A stretch of 64,000 nucleotides of DNA from Methylacidimicrobium fagopyrum (GCA_026225255.1 JAMFSJ010000043.1:87597-151596); one strand, 5' to 3'; positions 1-9,576 are shown, numbered from the stretch's first letter. The notes: a model not told the origin generated them from the sequence alone. Made by a program: numbers and translations.

Positions 1-62
1 AGTTGAAACGCTGACGCACTTCCTCGGCTCGACATAAAATCAATTCTTTCCTAACTTCAAGC

Positions 63-1139
63 GTGCATCGTGATTCGCTCAAATCGGTTTCCCGTCTCGT
101 CGTCAAACTTGGCACCGGCGTCCTTACCGACCCTCGGAAGCTGATTGATCCGGCGCAGTTGGAACAATTGGTCGCGCAAGTCGTCGCGTTGAAAAAGGCC
201 GGCAAAGAAGTCGTGCTCGTCACTTCCGGCGCGGTGGGCGCGGGCATGGGCGCGCTGGGTTACGAAGCGCGGCCGACAAATCTCGCCGAAAAACAAGCGT
301 GCGCCGCCGTCGGTCAATCGCGCTTGATGGCGGTTTATGACAAATTATTCTCCACGCACGGCCTCGTCGTTGCGCAAGTGTTGCTCACGCACGACGACCT
401 CGAACATCACGAACGCCATCTCAACGCGCGCAACACGCTCGTCACGCTGTTGGATCGCGGCGTCATTCCCATCATCAACGAAAACGACGCGGTTTCGTTC
501 ACCGAAATTAAATTCGGCGACAACGATAAATTATCCGCGCTCGTCGCGTCGCTTTTGCCCGCGGATTTATTGGTGATTCTCACAACCGTGGACGGCGTGA
601 TCGAACATTTTGGAAAACCCAATGCCCAGCTCCTGCCCGTCATCGAACAGATTGATTCCGCGATTGAAGACATGGCCGGCGGCACCACGAGCGCTACGGC
701 GGTGGGCGGTATGAAATCAAAAATTGACGCGGCAAAAATCGTCATCCGCTCCGGCATTCCTCTCGTCATCGCTTCGGGTAAAAAGACCGATACGCTCGCC
801 AAAATTGTGGCGGGTGAAAACGAAGGCACGTTATTCGTCGCGCCGCCCACGCGTTTGCAGGGCCGCAAACGGTGGATCGCTTTTTTCCATCATCCCCAAG
901 GCACGTTATTTGTGGACGACGGCGCGAAAAAGGCGTTGCGTGAAGGTGGCAAAAGTTTGCTCCCGCCCGGCGTCGCGCGTTGCGAGGGCGAATTTGCGGC
1001 GGACGACGTGGTTCGCATCTGTGACTTGGACGGCATGGAATTCGCGCGCGGCATTGCCCGCTTCAGTTCCGCCGCCGTGAACGAACGTAAATTGCCGAAG
1101 GAAGAACTCGTGCACCGCGACGACTTGGTGATTTTGTAA
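63..1139 (+). CDS. proB: Glutamate 5-kinase
   Basis: Phosphorylates L-glutamate to glutamyl 5-phosphate, the first step of proline synthesis, in the cytoplasm. The 358-residue product has the amino-acid kinase fold with the motif VTSGAVGAG near residues 53-61, a central INENDAV segment and the GGMKSKIDAA segment of the kinase domain. A C-terminal PUA domain follows from about residue 275, so this is the long bacterial form. The start is GTG at 63, giving MHRDSLKSVSRLVVKLGTG; no better start lies downstream. No proA is adjacent: the next gene is a phosphodiesterase on the same strand 60 bp downstream. Family assignment is secure; regulation by proline is expected from the family but not visible here. 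Confidence 0.95.
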   Translation: MHRDSLKSVSRLVVKLGTGVLTDPRKLIDPAQLEQLVAQVVALKKAGKEVVLVTSGAVGAGMGALGYEARPTNLAEKQACAAVGQSRLMAVYDKLFSTHGLVVAQVLLTHDDLEHHERHLNARNTLVTLLDRGVIPIINENDAVSFTEIKFGDNDKLSALVASLLPADLLVILTTVDGVIEHFGKPNAQLLPVIEQIDSAIEDMAGGTTSATAVGGMKSKIDAAKIVIRSGIPLVIASGKKTDTLAKIVAGENEGTLFVAPPTRLQGRKRWIAFFHHPQGTLFVDDGAKKALREGGKSLLPPGVARCEGEFAADDVVRICDLDGMEFARGIARFSSAAVNERKLPKEELVHRDDLVIL

Positions 1140-1201
1140 AAACGCTTCGCCGCTAAAAATTCCTTTGCGTTTCCTGCGATTTTTTGCAGCAATTCACGTT
1201 T

Positions 1202-2632
1202 GTGAAACGTCTTGCCGTCATCAATGTCGTTGGTCTCACCGAAGCGCTTATCGGCGAACACACGCCGCGCATCGCGGAATTTCGACGACGGGGCGCGCTC
1301 GCGCAAATCGTTCCCGCGTTTCCGGCGGTCACTTGCACCGCGCAATCCAATTATCTCACCGGCGCGCCGCCGAGTCAGCACGGCATTGTTGGCAACGGCT
1401 GGTATAATCGCGAACTGTCCGAAGTGCATTTCTGGAAACAGTCAAATCACCTCGTAACGGCGGATAAAATTTGGGACGAACTGCATGAACGTCCGGCCGC
1501 CGGCAACCGGCCATCAACCATCGCCAATTGTTTTTGGTGGTTCAACATGCATTCCAGCGTGGATTATTCCATCACGCCGCGCCCGATGTATCCGGCGGAC
1601 GGACGGAAAGTTTTCGATATCTACACGCAACCGGGAAAAATCCGATCGGACATAAAAAAGGATCTCGGTGAATTTCCATTTTTCGGCTTTTGGGGTCCGG
1701 CGGCCGGCATTAAAACGCCTCAAGGTTCCGCCGATTGCGCAACGCGGTGGATCGCCGAGTCTGCGAAGTGGATTGAGAATAAGCATTCGCCGACGCTCAA
1801 TCTGATTTACCTGCCGCATCTGGATTATAATCTGCAACGGCACGGACCTTACGACTCGGCGGGAAAATTAAACCCAAAAATTATTCCTGACCTGCGCGCG
1901 ATTGACGCGATCGTCGGCGACCTGTTGGATTTTTTTAACAAGCGGGAGGTCAAAGTGATTTTGCTTTCCGAATACGGCATCACGAACGTCAGCCAGCCGA
2001 TTCACTTGAACCGGTTGCTATGGAAATTTGGAAAATTCAATGTTGCCGTGCGCGAAGAAGCCGGCCGCGAAATCATGAATCCCGGTGCGAGCGAAGTCTT
2101 CGCCGTCGCCGACCATCAGATCGCGCATATCTATCTCAAAAATCCCGCGCTGGCGGGCAAGGTTCGCGATTTTGTGGAGAAATACACCGGTGCGACCGTG
2201 CTCGGTGCCAAAGAGAAAATCGCGGCGGGCATTGACCATTCACGCGCCGGCGACCTCATCGCCATCGCGCCGGAAAGCGCATGGTTTACTTACTACGATT
2301 GGGACGATGAGCGTCGCGCGCCGGATTTTGCGCGCACGGTGGACATCCACCGTAAGCCCGGCTACGACCCGGTGGAATTATTTCTCGATCCAAAAATCCC
2401 GCTGCCGAAATTAAAAATTGCGTGGCGGTTGCTGCAAAAAAAACTCGGCTTCCGCATGTTGATGGACGTCATTCCGCTCGATGCGACACTGGTAAAAGGT
2501 TCGCACGGCCGCCGACCGGCGGATAAAAAAGATTGGCCGGTGTTCATCACCGAATCGCCTGCAGATTTGCGCGCGAAGGAAATTGAATCCACGGACGTTT
2601 TCCAAATCCTGCGCCGACAGCTTTTAAGATGA
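1202..2632 (+). CDS. Alkaline-phosphatase-superfamily phosphodiesterase / nucleotide pyrophosphatase
   Basis: A protein of about 476 residues of the type I phosphodiesterase/nucleotide pyrophosphatase group. The segment AVTCTAQSNYLTG carries the Thr that serves as nucleophile in this family, and the metal-ligand type motifs LPHLDYN, SEYGIT, VADHQIAH and KGSHGRRP follow in order. There is no signal peptide, so it is probably cytoplasmic. The frame is open upstream to a TTG at 1184, but GTG at 1202 gives MKRLAVINVVGLTEALIG, the usual start of such proteins, and is preferred. The gene ends 2 bp before the convergent helicase gene. The physiological substrate is not evident. Confidence 0.85.
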   Translation: MKRLAVINVVGLTEALIGEHTPRIAEFRRRGALAQIVPAFPAVTCTAQSNYLTGAPPSQHGIVGNGWYNRELSEVHFWKQSNHLVTADKIWDELHERPAAGNRPSTIANCFWWFNMHSSVDYSITPRPMYPADGRKVFDIYTQPGKIRSDIKKDLGEFPFFGFWGPAAGIKTPQGSADCATRWIAESAKWIENKHSPTLNLIYLPHLDYNLQRHGPYDSAGKLNPKIIPDLRAIDAIVGDLLDFFNKREVKVILLSEYGITNVSQPIHLNRLLWKFGKFNVAVREEAGREIMNPGASEVFAVADHQIAHIYLKNPALAGKVRDFVEKYTGATVLGAKEKIAAGIDHSRAGDLIAIAPESAWFTYYDWDDERRAPDFARTVDIHRKPGYDPVELFLDPKIPLPKLKIAWRLLQKKLGFRMLMDVIPLDATLVKGSHGRRPADKKDWPVFITESPADLRAKEIESTDVFQILRRQLLR

Positions 2633-2633
2633 T

Positions 2634-3872
2634 TTACCGTCTCCGTCCACCGGGCGCGAAGTGATAGCCGCCGCGCACGCGCACGGCTTTCGCTTTGCCG
2701 GGGAAGCCTTGCGGGGCGCCGGGTTTGGCTTCTTCAAACAACGCGGTGTAACGGTAATCAAAATTTTCCAGCTTCACGCGCGGGATTTTCTGACTAATAA
2801 AACGTTCGATGGCGAAGACATGCGCGGCATCCTCCGCGATCATGATGGTGAACGCGTCGCCCTTCGCCTCGGCGCGACCGGTGCGGCCGATGCGGTGGAT
2901 GTAATCTTCCGGATGTTGCGGCACGTCGTAATTCACCACGTGGCTAACGTCTGCGATATCCAAACCGCGCGCGGCAATATCCGTCGCGACGAGCACTTCG
3001 AATTTGCCATTGCGGAAACCTTCCAGCGCCTGTTCACGTTCGCGTTGCGTGCGATTGGAATGCAACACGCAAACCGCGTGGTTCTCGCGTTTAAGCGTGT
3101 GCGCGATGCGATCCGCCCCGTGCTTCGTGCGGCAGAAAATGATGACGGAATCGTAATTCACGCGCTTGAGCAATTCGAGCAGCAGGTCGGTCTTCTGCGA
3201 ATCCGAAACGGGATAAATGACGTGCTTGACCGTTTCCGCCGGTGTGCGGCGCGCACCGATCTCGATCGTTTCCGGACTGTGCATCGCCCATTGGATGAGC
3301 GTTTCGATTTGCGGCGGAACGGTTGCGGAAAATAACGCGGTATGGCGCGCGCGCGGACATTTTTCGACGATGTGTCGCACGTCCGGCAAGAAACCCATGT
3401 CGAGCATCCGGTCGGCTTCGTCGAGCACCAGATATTCTACTTTGTCCAAGCGCAACGTGCCTTGTTGCAAATGATCCAGCAAACGTCCGGGCGTGGCGAC
3501 GACGGTGTCCGTGCCGGCTTTCAATTCGTCGTTTTGTTTGCCGTAACCGACGCCGCCGAACACGACGGTGGTTTTTAAATCGGTGAAACGGGCATAATCA
3601 CGCACGCTGGTTTCGACCTGCGCGGCCAGTTCGCGGGTGGGCTCGAGGATGAGCGCGCGCGGGCCGACGGCATTGTGCGCGACCAGCTTTGACAAGATGG
3701 GCAGCGCGAACGCGGCGGTCTTGCCGGTGCCGGTTTGTGCGCTGCCGATAACGTCCTTGCCGGACAAAATCAACGGAATTGCGCGTAACTGAATCGGCGT
3801 GGGTTCGGCGTAACCCATCGCCTTGACGCCTTCGAGGATTTTCTCAGAAAGGCCCAATGCGGAAAAACTCAT
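2634..3872 (-). CDS. rhlE: DEAD-box RNA helicase, RhlE type
   Basis: ATP-dependent RNA helicase of 412 residues, likely acting in ribosome assembly or mRNA turnover. Visible motifs in order are the Q motif (about residues 3-30), AQTGTGKT (45-52), PTRELA, TPGRLL, DEADRMLDMGF, SAT, then the C-terminal domain with ATDIAARGLD and HRIGRTGRA. The tail after residue 380 is short and basic, ending GGYHFAPGGRRR. It lies downstream of, and on the same strand as, an RGG-rich protein, from which it is separated by a strong terminator. RhlE is the best subfamily guess; assignment below DEAD-box level is less certain. Confidence 0.9.
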   Translation of the reverse strand: MSFSALGLSEKILEGVKAMGYAEPTPIQLRAIPLILSGKDVIGSAQTGTGKTAAFALPILSKLVAHNAVGPRALILEPTRELAAQVETSVRDYARFTDLKTTVVFGGVGYGKQNDELKAGTDTVVATPGRLLDHLQQGTLRLDKVEYLVLDEADRMLDMGFLPDVRHIVEKCPRARHTALFSATVPPQIETLIQWAMHSPETIEIGARRTPAETVKHVIYPVSDSQKTDLLLELLKRVNYDSVIIFCRTKHGADRIAHTLKRENHAVCVLHSNRTQREREQALEGFRNGKFEVLVATDIAARGLDIADVSHVVNYDVPQHPEDYIHRIGRTGRAEAKGDAFTIMIAEDAAHVFAIERFISQKIPRVKLENFDYRYTALFEEAKPGAPQGFPGKAKAVRVRGGYHFAPGGRRR

Positions 3873-3920
3873 GTTTGGAGTCTAACAGGAAACCGGCGGC
3901 TCGAAAGCAAATAGAATGAG

Positions 3921-3964
3921 GCGAAAAAAGAAGCGCGGCTGTGTTTTAATCACAGCCGCGCTTT
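3921..3964 (-). terminator. Rho-independent terminator of the RGG-protein gene
   Basis: A perfect 13-bp stem (3931-3943 with 3951-3963) closes a 7-nt loop. On the minus strand it is followed by a run of six T (3924-3929 read in reverse). It begins about 20 bp past the stop of the gene at 3985-5664, so it ends that transcript before the helicase gene. Confidence 0.85.
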
Positions 3965-3984
3965 GAAAAATAACGCTTACAAAA

Positions 3985-5664
3985 TTAGGCCGCCGGTTTT
4001 TCGGCTTCGGCAACCGGCTCAATAACCGGAGCCGGGGCTTCGGCGGTCGGTGCCGCTTCCGTAACCACTTCAGCCGTCGGCTGAAAGGCTTCGGTGGATT
4101 GAACTTCCGTCGGAGTGGCCGAGGCAGTTTCGGCGGGAACCGTTTCCGCGCTTTCGACTTTGTCGGCTTTTTTCTTTTCTTGTTTCACCGGCTTGGGCAC
4201 GGGCTTTTTGGCCGTTTCCAAACGTCCGTCGGCGAATTCCAAAACGTGGCCCTGGTGCACCAGCCAATGCAAATCGGAAACAATGGCGGTCTGTTCCACG
4301 GTCGGTTCCGCCGCTGCGGGAATGCTCGGAGCTTCAGCTTTCGGGGTTCCTTCGCTGGCTGCAACCGGAATAATCGTCGCCGGTTTAGGCGTCGGCGCGA
4401 GCGCTTCGAGCAATTTTTTGCGCGAGCATTTCGCGGTCGTGTTGATGAATTCCACGATGCGCTTGATGTTCTCGGAAACCGGCGTGGTTTCGAGATCAAG
4501 ATATTGCGGACGCGCCACTGAAACGTGCGTGACCGTTTTGTTGACCTTGAAAAATTGCAGGCCGTGCGACGCGAACTGATGACTCAACTTCGTCGCGAGC
4601 TGCAACGGGAAATGTTTTTGATGCTCCCATTCGCCGCGCACGAGCCGTTGCAATCCGCTATTGCGCAAACTGCGGCTGGGCACACCGGCGATGACCAACG
4701 TTTCCACCGACTTGATGATCGAATCTTTGTGCGTCGCGCGGAAATGTTTTTCCACTTCTTCCATGCTTGCGAGCGTCAGCGGCTCAGGCACGTTGAGGCA
4801 GGTGTATTCCGTTTTGAAGCTTTGATCTTCAATCCATTTTTTGACGACCGCTTCGTCTTTCACGATTTTCACGCGCGCCTTGAACATATCGAACGGCATG
4901 CGCGCGAATTTTTCCGTGTGCAGTTTACGCAATTGATTTTGGTAAGCGTGATAATTGGGCGGGCCGAGAATTTCGCCGCTCAAACCGCATTGCGCGACGA
5001 ACGTATAAACCCCTTTCGGTGCTTCCGTGGCAACGCGATCCACTTGATAAAACGTGGCGAAATGGCTTTTGAGAATGTGCGCCACGGCTTCGTCTTCGGA
5101 CAACCACGGCGATTCATCCAACTGGCAAATGAACAACGGTTGCGCGATGGTGCCGTCCGCTTTTTTCTTGGTCGCGAGCTGGACGGAATAACGTTCCGGC
5201 TTTTGCAACACGAGTTCCGCGATTTGGAACAGTGGATACGCGCGGCCGGTGACTTTGATCTGGCGCGCGAGTTGTTCCACGCCTTTTTCATCGGCCAAAA
5301 ACGTCACACCGATTTCCGGCAACGGCGCGAGGGCCGGTGCGGGTTCGCGGCGTTCGTCACGCCGATCATCGCGACGGCCAAAATTTCCTTTATCACCGCC
5401 GCCAAATTTGGGAGCGCCGCCGAAGCCGCCCGCGCGTTGCGGACGATCACCGCCGCGGCCACCTCCAGCCCCACCGCCGAAACCGCCGCCGCCATCGCGT
5501 CGCGGACCGCGACGTTCACCGGGCTTACCGCTGAAGCTGCGTTCGGGTTTAACACCTTCGTTGCCGGTGAATTTTGCAAAACGGTTGGACTCGGTTTTCG
5601 CCTGCGTCCACGCGGGCTGAAACAGGTTTTCCAAATCCAAGTTGATGTCAGAAACAGTGCTCAT
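3985..5664 (-). CDS. Conserved hypothetical protein with RGG/glycine-rich N-terminal region, possible RNA-binding protein
   Basis: I do not recognise a named family. The 559 residues fall into three parts. First comes an Arg/Gly-rich stretch (about 40-110) with RGG-like boxes such as GGGRGGDRPQR. Then comes a folded core (about 115-400) with no familiar motif, containing two Cys-bearing segments, FICQLDESPW and VAQCGLSGEILGPPNYHAY. Last is a low-complexity tail rich in Ala, Pro, Glu and Thr. There is no signal peptide or membrane segment. The RGG region and the neighbouring RNA helicase suggest an RNA-related role; this is inference. It is a single-gene transcript bounded by a clear terminator. 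Confidence 0.75.
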   Translation of the reverse strand: MSTVSDINLDLENLFQPAWTQAKTESNRFAKFTGNEGVKPERSFSGKPGERRGPRRDGGGGFGGGAGGGRGGDRPQRAGGFGGAPKFGGGDKGNFGRRDDRRDERREPAPALAPLPEIGVTFLADEKGVEQLARQIKVTGRAYPLFQIAELVLQKPERYSVQLATKKKADGTIAQPLFICQLDESPWLSEDEAVAHILKSHFATFYQVDRVATEAPKGVYTFVAQCGLSGEILGPPNYHAYQNQLRKLHTEKFARMPFDMFKARVKIVKDEAVVKKWIEDQSFKTEYTCLNVPEPLTLASMEEVEKHFRATHKDSIIKSVETLVIAGVPSRSLRNSGLQRLVRGEWEHQKHFPLQLATKLSHQFASHGLQFFKVNKTVTHVSVARPQYLDLETTPVSENIKRIVEFINTTAKCSRKKLLEALAPTPKPATIIPVAASEGTPKAEAPSIPAAAEPTVEQTAIVSDLHWLVHQGHVLEFADGRLETAKKPVPKPVKQEKKKADKVESAETVPAETASATPTEVQSTEAFQPTAEVVTEAAPTAEAPAPVIEPVAEAEKPAA

Positions 5665-5850
5665 GTAAAATTATTCCCTACGACACGCAGGGGTGAAGGC
5701 AAAGCATATCATGGTTTGAGGCGACTTGGAAAGCCCCAAGCGCGTTAATCAAAAGTAGAAAGTGGGAAAGCGAACAGCGGGATCAAAACGTCGGTAGCTT
5801 TCGAAAATCGGCTTCACGGCTTTGAATTTGTGCGCGTTGTTTCCGGTTCG

Positions 5851-5890
5851 CAAAAAAAGATCGGGCGAATCTCGTTCCAGATTCGCCCGA
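5851..5890 (-). terminator. Rho-independent terminator of recA
   Basis: A perfect 12-bp stem pairs 5861-5872 with 5879-5890. On the minus strand it is followed by a run of seven T (complement of 5852-5858). It starts 25 bp past the recA stop codon. The remaining intergenic sequence, 5665-5850, holds only the upstream region of the RGG-protein gene. Confidence 0.85.
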
Positions 5891-5914
5891 CAATTTTGAT
5901 CCAAACTTTGCCGA

Positions 5915-7015
5915 TTATTTCTCGGCTTTTTCCGGCGTCGCCACGGCGGCCGCGCGTTTGATCATGATGGCTTCAATGATTTTCTTCGCGAGCTCGGGTT
6001 TTTCCACCAACGCTTTTTTCGCGGCGTCTTTACCTTGGCCGATCAGCGCGCCGTCGAATTGCAGCCACGCGCCTTTTTTATCCACCGCGCCGCAGGTGAT
6101 GCCGACATCGAGAATGCTACCTTCTTTGTCCACGCCGTGATTGTAGATGATGTCGAATTCGGCTTCGACGAACGGCGGCGCGACTTTGTTTTTGACCACT
6201 TTCACGCGGGTGTGATTGCCGTAAACCGCGCCGGTCGCGTCTTTCAACTGATCTTTGCGGCGGATGTCCAAACGCACGCTCACATAAAATTTCAACGCTT
6301 TGCCGCCGGGCGTTGTTTCGGGACTGCCGAACATGACGCCCACTTTTTCGCGCAATTGATTGGTGAAAATACACGTCGTCTTGGACTTGCTCAAAATCGC
6401 CGTGAGCTTGCGCAAAGCTTGCGACATCAAACGTGCTTGCATGCCCATCGTGGCCATGCCCATGTCCCCTTCGAGTTCGGCTTTCGGCACGAGCGCGGCG
6501 ACGGAATCTACGACAATCACGTCCAACGCGTTCGAGCGCGCGAGCGTTTCGCAAATAGTCAGCGCTTCTTCGCCGGAAGACGGCTGGGAAACGAGCAGAT
6601 CGTCCAAGTTCACGCCCAATTTCTTAGCATAGCCGGGATCCAGCGCATGCTCGGCATCAATGAACGCTGCAAGGCCGCCGGCCTTCTGTGCGTTGGCGAT
6701 GACGTGCAACATCAACGTGGTTTTGCCGCTCGATTCCGGACCGTAAATTTCAATGACGCGTCCGCGCGGCACACCGCCAACACCCAGCGCAAGATCCAGC
6801 GCGAGCGCGCCGGTCGGGATGACATCAATCTTCACCTGCGCCCGCGCGTCACCGAGACGCATGATCGCGCCTTCGCCGTAACTCTTGGTGATCGCGGAGA
6901 TTGCGGATTCCAATTCGCGGTCGCGCGCGGCGAGTGCTTTCGCATCAACTGCGGCTTTTTCGGTGGATTTATCAGAGACTTTTTCGACAGATTTTTCAGC
7001 AGATTTTGCGGCCAT
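5915..7015 (-). CDS. recA: Recombinase RecA
   Basis: Strand exchange protein for recombinational repair and SOS induction, 366 residues. After a Lys/Ala/Glu-rich N-terminal extension (about 1-30), the Walker A motif GPESSGKT sits near residues 92-99, followed by the Walker B region [15 protein letters not shown] and the DNA-binding loop segments [16 protein letters not shown] and [17 protein letters not shown]. The C-terminal domain ends in a short acidic/basic tail. The start [10 protein letters not shown] is ATG with no obvious Shine-Dalgarno sequence. No recX or lexA is adjacent, and I see no clear LexA box upstream. Confidence 0.97.
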   Translation of the reverse strand: MAAKSAEKSVEKVSDKSTEKAAVDAKALAARDRELESAISAITKSYGEGAIMRLGDARAQVKIDVIPTGALALDLALGVGGVPRGRVIEIYGPESSGKTTLMLHVIANAQKAGGLAAFIDAEHALDPGYAKKLGVNLDDLLVSQPSSGEEALTICETLARSNALDVIVVDSVAALVPKAELEGDMGMATMGMQARLMSQALRKLTAILSKSKTTCIFTNQLREKVGVMFGSPETTPGGKALKFYVSVRLDIRRKDQLKDATGAVYGNHTRVKVVKNKVAPPFVEAEFDIIYNHGVDKEGSILDVGITCGAVDKKGAWLQFDGALIGQGKDAAKKALVEKPELAKKIIEAIMIKRAAAVATPEKAEK

Positions 7016-7050
7016 AAAATTAAAATTTCAGCGTTGTTTTTTGGAAGGCG

Positions 7051-7079
7051 AAGGTAGTTCATCAACTGCCAATAGTCAA
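7051..7079 (-). promoter_or_regulatory. Candidate sigma-70-type promoter of recA
   Basis: On the minus strand TTGACT (7079-7074) is followed, after 17 bases, by TACCTT (7056-7051), about 35 bp upstream of the recA ATG. The -35 element is good and the -10 element is poor, so this is tentative. Confidence 0.35.
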
Positions 7080-7125
7080 ACGCCGCCCGTGATATTATTT
7101 GTTTTTTAAAAACACATCCAAAACA

Positions 7126-7515
7126 TCATTTACGTTTCAACCAAAGCGTCTTTGCTAAAAATATCAGCGCGGGCAGGCAGAAAAAGACCCCGTAGATCCA
7201 TAATGGAATAAAAGCATATAATGGTTTTTACCCAACGCCCCAATCCGTCAGTTCAACTCCTCTCACACTGGCGACGGCATTAAACTCCACTCCGAAACGC
7301 CAAGAAAAAAGACTGTCAAAAAGAATCAAAATCACACCTATGGCCAGACTTTCGGTCAGGGCAATCATAAACAATTTTCTCATAATACAATACCGCGTAA
7401 ATTTTGGAGGCATTCGTTTCGCCAGCCACAACAGCTATGAAGTCCAAAAAATAGCGTTTGTAGCATATACGAAAACCAACGGCCACAAAATGTGCCAAAC
7501 GCACCGGCTCTTCAT
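7126..7515 (-). pseudogene. Broken small integral-membrane protein gene (two in-frame stops)
   Basis: Read in one frame from ATG at 7515 to TGA at 7126 this is a 130-codon gene for a membrane protein, interrupted by TAG at 7435-7437 (codon 27) and TAA at 7228-7230 (codon 96). The frame stays coherent across both stops. A first hydrophobic segment is HILWPLVFVYATNAIFW. After the first stop come basic LAKRMPPKF, a second segment (LTESLAIGVILILFDSLF) and a soluble loop. After the second stop comes a third segment (FIPLWIYGVFFCLPALIFLA) ending in the basic tail LWLKRK. The ATG overlaps the stop of the upstream gene (ATGA), the hallmark of translational coupling. No named family is recognised. Decay is preferred over stop-codon readthrough because different stops and frameshifts occur together across the cassette. 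Confidence 0.75.
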
Positions 7516-8470
7516 TCGTTGGCGAAGGGCACAAATAATTGAATGGTGGAATTTTCACCTGGCAAGTCAGTTTTGGCCTCCAAAACAGCGTAAGGATAAA
7601 TGTGGGTTTGTGACTCCGAACCAGAATTTTCCCAATAGTAAATGGACGCTTTGGTGATAATAAGCGCTTGAAGGTTCTATCTTTGTTTGTTTTGAATGGC
7701 TCAATATTGGGAATGAAAGTCCGACCTGATTTGACGCGGCTGATGAACCCGGCAATGTCAGGCACAGGACAATCTTTGTCCGGCTTGACTGCCCGCCAAA
7801 TTACGGACAAGTCCGCCAATTTTCCTTCATTGCCAAATCTTATTGAATACTGGTGACGCCCGAAACTAGAATGCCATTGATTTGACGAGTTAAATTTATT
7901 CCACGCCTAACTATATTCGACGAGTTGTCCGCTGGATTTGTCCTTTTGAAGGACGCTTGCTTCCGAGAAGGATAACAGAGTTTTTCCGTCCGAGTTGGTT
8001 GCCAATTCCGACTGGCTGATTCCAATTTTCCCCAATATATCCCAGGCCAACCGCAAAACCTCCTTGTCATCCGGCACGCCGATGGGCATTTCTTTTGGAA
8101 TTTGAGCGGTTGCGCTGTCTTTGCCAATGACAATGAATCCTTGCGAGGGAATAAGGTTAAGCTGGCGCGTGTCCTTTTGATCGCCGAAGAATTGCACATC
8201 CTTGCCAGCAAATACGCCACCTTGGTCTACGCGCTTCCGCTGGTTAGATTTTAACTCGGCAATTTGAAGCAAGTTGGAAACGGTGGTGGCTGAAAATGCC
8301 GAAGGCACGACGGTGAAAAATTTAACTGAAGCAGGAAAATTAGTTGGCGCTTCCTAAATCACGTCGCAATCTTTTCCGTTGAATGGTTCACAAAAATTCT
8401 CAAGCGGCGGCCCGGCGGCAAATGCCGCCAGCGCCAGCGCCAGCATTATTATTGTTATGAAACGTGCCAT
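7512..8470 (-). pseudogene. Broken secreted hypothetical protein gene (two TAG stops and a frameshift)
   Basis: From ATG at 8470 the frame encodes a signal peptide (MARFITIIMLALALAAFAAG) and then runs to TAG at 8354-8356 (codon 39). It continues in the same frame with protein-like sequence to TAG at 7907-7909 (codon 188), then continues again through RFGNEGKLADLSVIW and ISRVKSGRTFIPNIEPF to about 7670. There the coding frame moves by one base (apparent 1-nt loss between about 7640 and 7680) and continues as SIYYWENSGSESQTHIYPY to a natural end FVPFANE-TGA at 7512. The intact product would have been about 318 residues. I recognise no domain. The TGATG overlap with the gene above and the ATGA overlap with the gene below show it was part of an operon. 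Confidence 0.75.
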
Positions 8471-9492
8471 CAGAGTTGTTGTCTTATAGGATAAACCTCT
8501 TTGCGCCAGAAAAGAATTTCTGACGGATCATCAGAGCTGTTTTCCGTGTAATAAAAGAAATTTCTCGTTCACACAATCCGGCCAGTAGGCGCAGGCGCAT
8601 AATAACAGTGTGACCAACCGGGTTAACTAGCTTGTGGATCACTTCCGAGGCCGAAACCCAAGAATCGATCACCGTGTGTTTTCGCCCATCTTCTCCGCCA
8701 TTCATAAAACTGGCCCATTTCGTCCCAAATTCAACGCGTATATAGATGGAAGTTTCTTCCGCCAGCAAAATATTGAGGCTCGGATTCATGGGTCGCACTC
8801 CTTTGTTATACATATCCAGCGCGTTGTCGCGTGAGAGCATGTTGCAAGCGTAAAGCCCCATCCAACGCAGGCCCACCGGGCCGCCGCCAAAATCAAATTC
8901 GGACATTCGCACCCAATCATAAGCATTCACACCCTTTTTATAAATTGGCATATAGATTTGGAGCGACGGCGTAGGCGTGGCTTTGAAATCTTGGTTCGCA
9001 CCGCGAATTCCATGCCCAATTAACAATGGTTTCGGCCCGGCCAATTGGACCGTAAGGAAGGATATAATTGGGAGACAATTGGATTGAGCCAGACAAGTTT
9101 ACCGGCGGATTAAATCCAGCAATACCAGTCGGGGTGGGATCTGGATGATCGCCCTGCCACGCCACGCCAAATTTTCCCGGCGTGCCCTTGATAGGCTTGG
9201 GTGGTGGCCGATGTGGTTTTTGGGTTGCTTGGCTGGTTCCAGCAAACATCGGCGCAGGTGTGTTAAAAGATGATCCAGATTGAACAGATGCAGATGCTGC
9301 CGATGAACACATAGTCGGCTGCGGGATGAAATCCATGAGCGAACCTTCAAAAATAATCGAAGCTTGCGACTCGGCCATACCGGGCGGAAAAAGTGCCAAT
9401 GGCCCCACCCCACCCGAGCCATCTGTTGGCGTCACTAATAATTCAACAGAGTTTTCTGCGCCTGAAAATGAAGACGCACCTGATCTCGCCAT
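8470..9492 (-). pseudogene. Broken gene for a Pro-rich protein with a His/Cys 'HG...YACN' domain (two frameshifts and a TGA)
   Basis: ATG at 9492 opens a Pro/Ser-rich region of about 145 residues that reads well to LSPNYILPYGP. Near 9042-9050 the frame shifts by one base, and the continuation reads LAGPKPLLIGHGIRGANQDF, FGGGPVGLRWMGLYACNML and ASFMNGGEDGRKHTVIDSWV. A second frameshift near 8620-8627 and a TGA at 8569-8571 precede the final segment NFFYYTENSSDDPSEILFW, which ends at TGA 8472-8470, overlapping the next ATG (TGATG). The HG and YACN motifs about 50 residues apart resemble the His-Cys arrangement of caspase-fold proteins and the domain called DUF6345; this resemblance is from memory and unverified. 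No N-terminal signal peptide is visible. Confidence 0.7.
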
Positions 9493-9576
9493 CTATTGTT
9501 TTTGTGGCGGCGCGGCTTGGTTAGCAGTCAAAATAAGGTTGAAGGTGCCGTTGGCTGTGTAAAAAAATTTGCACAA
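9493..9576 (-). pseudogene. 3' remnant of an upstream gene of the decayed cassette
   Basis: In the frame directly abutting the next gene (TAG at 9495-9493 followed at once by ATG), the sequence encodes the coherent C-terminal stretch YTANGTFNLILTANQAAPP and then QKQ-stop. Homology-like character stops near 9576, where a small palindrome begins, and the plus-strand pseudouridine synthase gene starts 40 bp further on. The rest of this gene is therefore missing from the locus. Alternatively the TAG could be an internal nonsense mutation of the 9492-8470 gene. Confidence 0.5.

Noticed and set aside
4525-5748. 407-codon open frame on the plus strand opposite the RGG-protein gene
   Set aside because: Arg/Phe/His-rich antisense shadow of a GC-rich gene with a clear terminator and a coherent product on the other strand.
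6035-7057. 340-codon plus-strand frame opposite recA
   Set aside because: Antisense shadow; composition is that of the complement of RecA codons and no domain is visible.
7316-7819. 167-codon minus-strand frame as one real gene
   Set aside because: Its first third matches the reconstructed secreted protein, but after about 7670 the coherent reading moves to another frame and the rest overlaps the membrane protein gene out of phase.
7126-8470. Amber-codon readthrough or pyrrolysine-type recoding of the in-frame TAG codons
   Set aside because: TAG, TAA and TGA all occur, together with frameshifts, within 2.4 kb, while neighbouring genes are intact. General decay explains this better.
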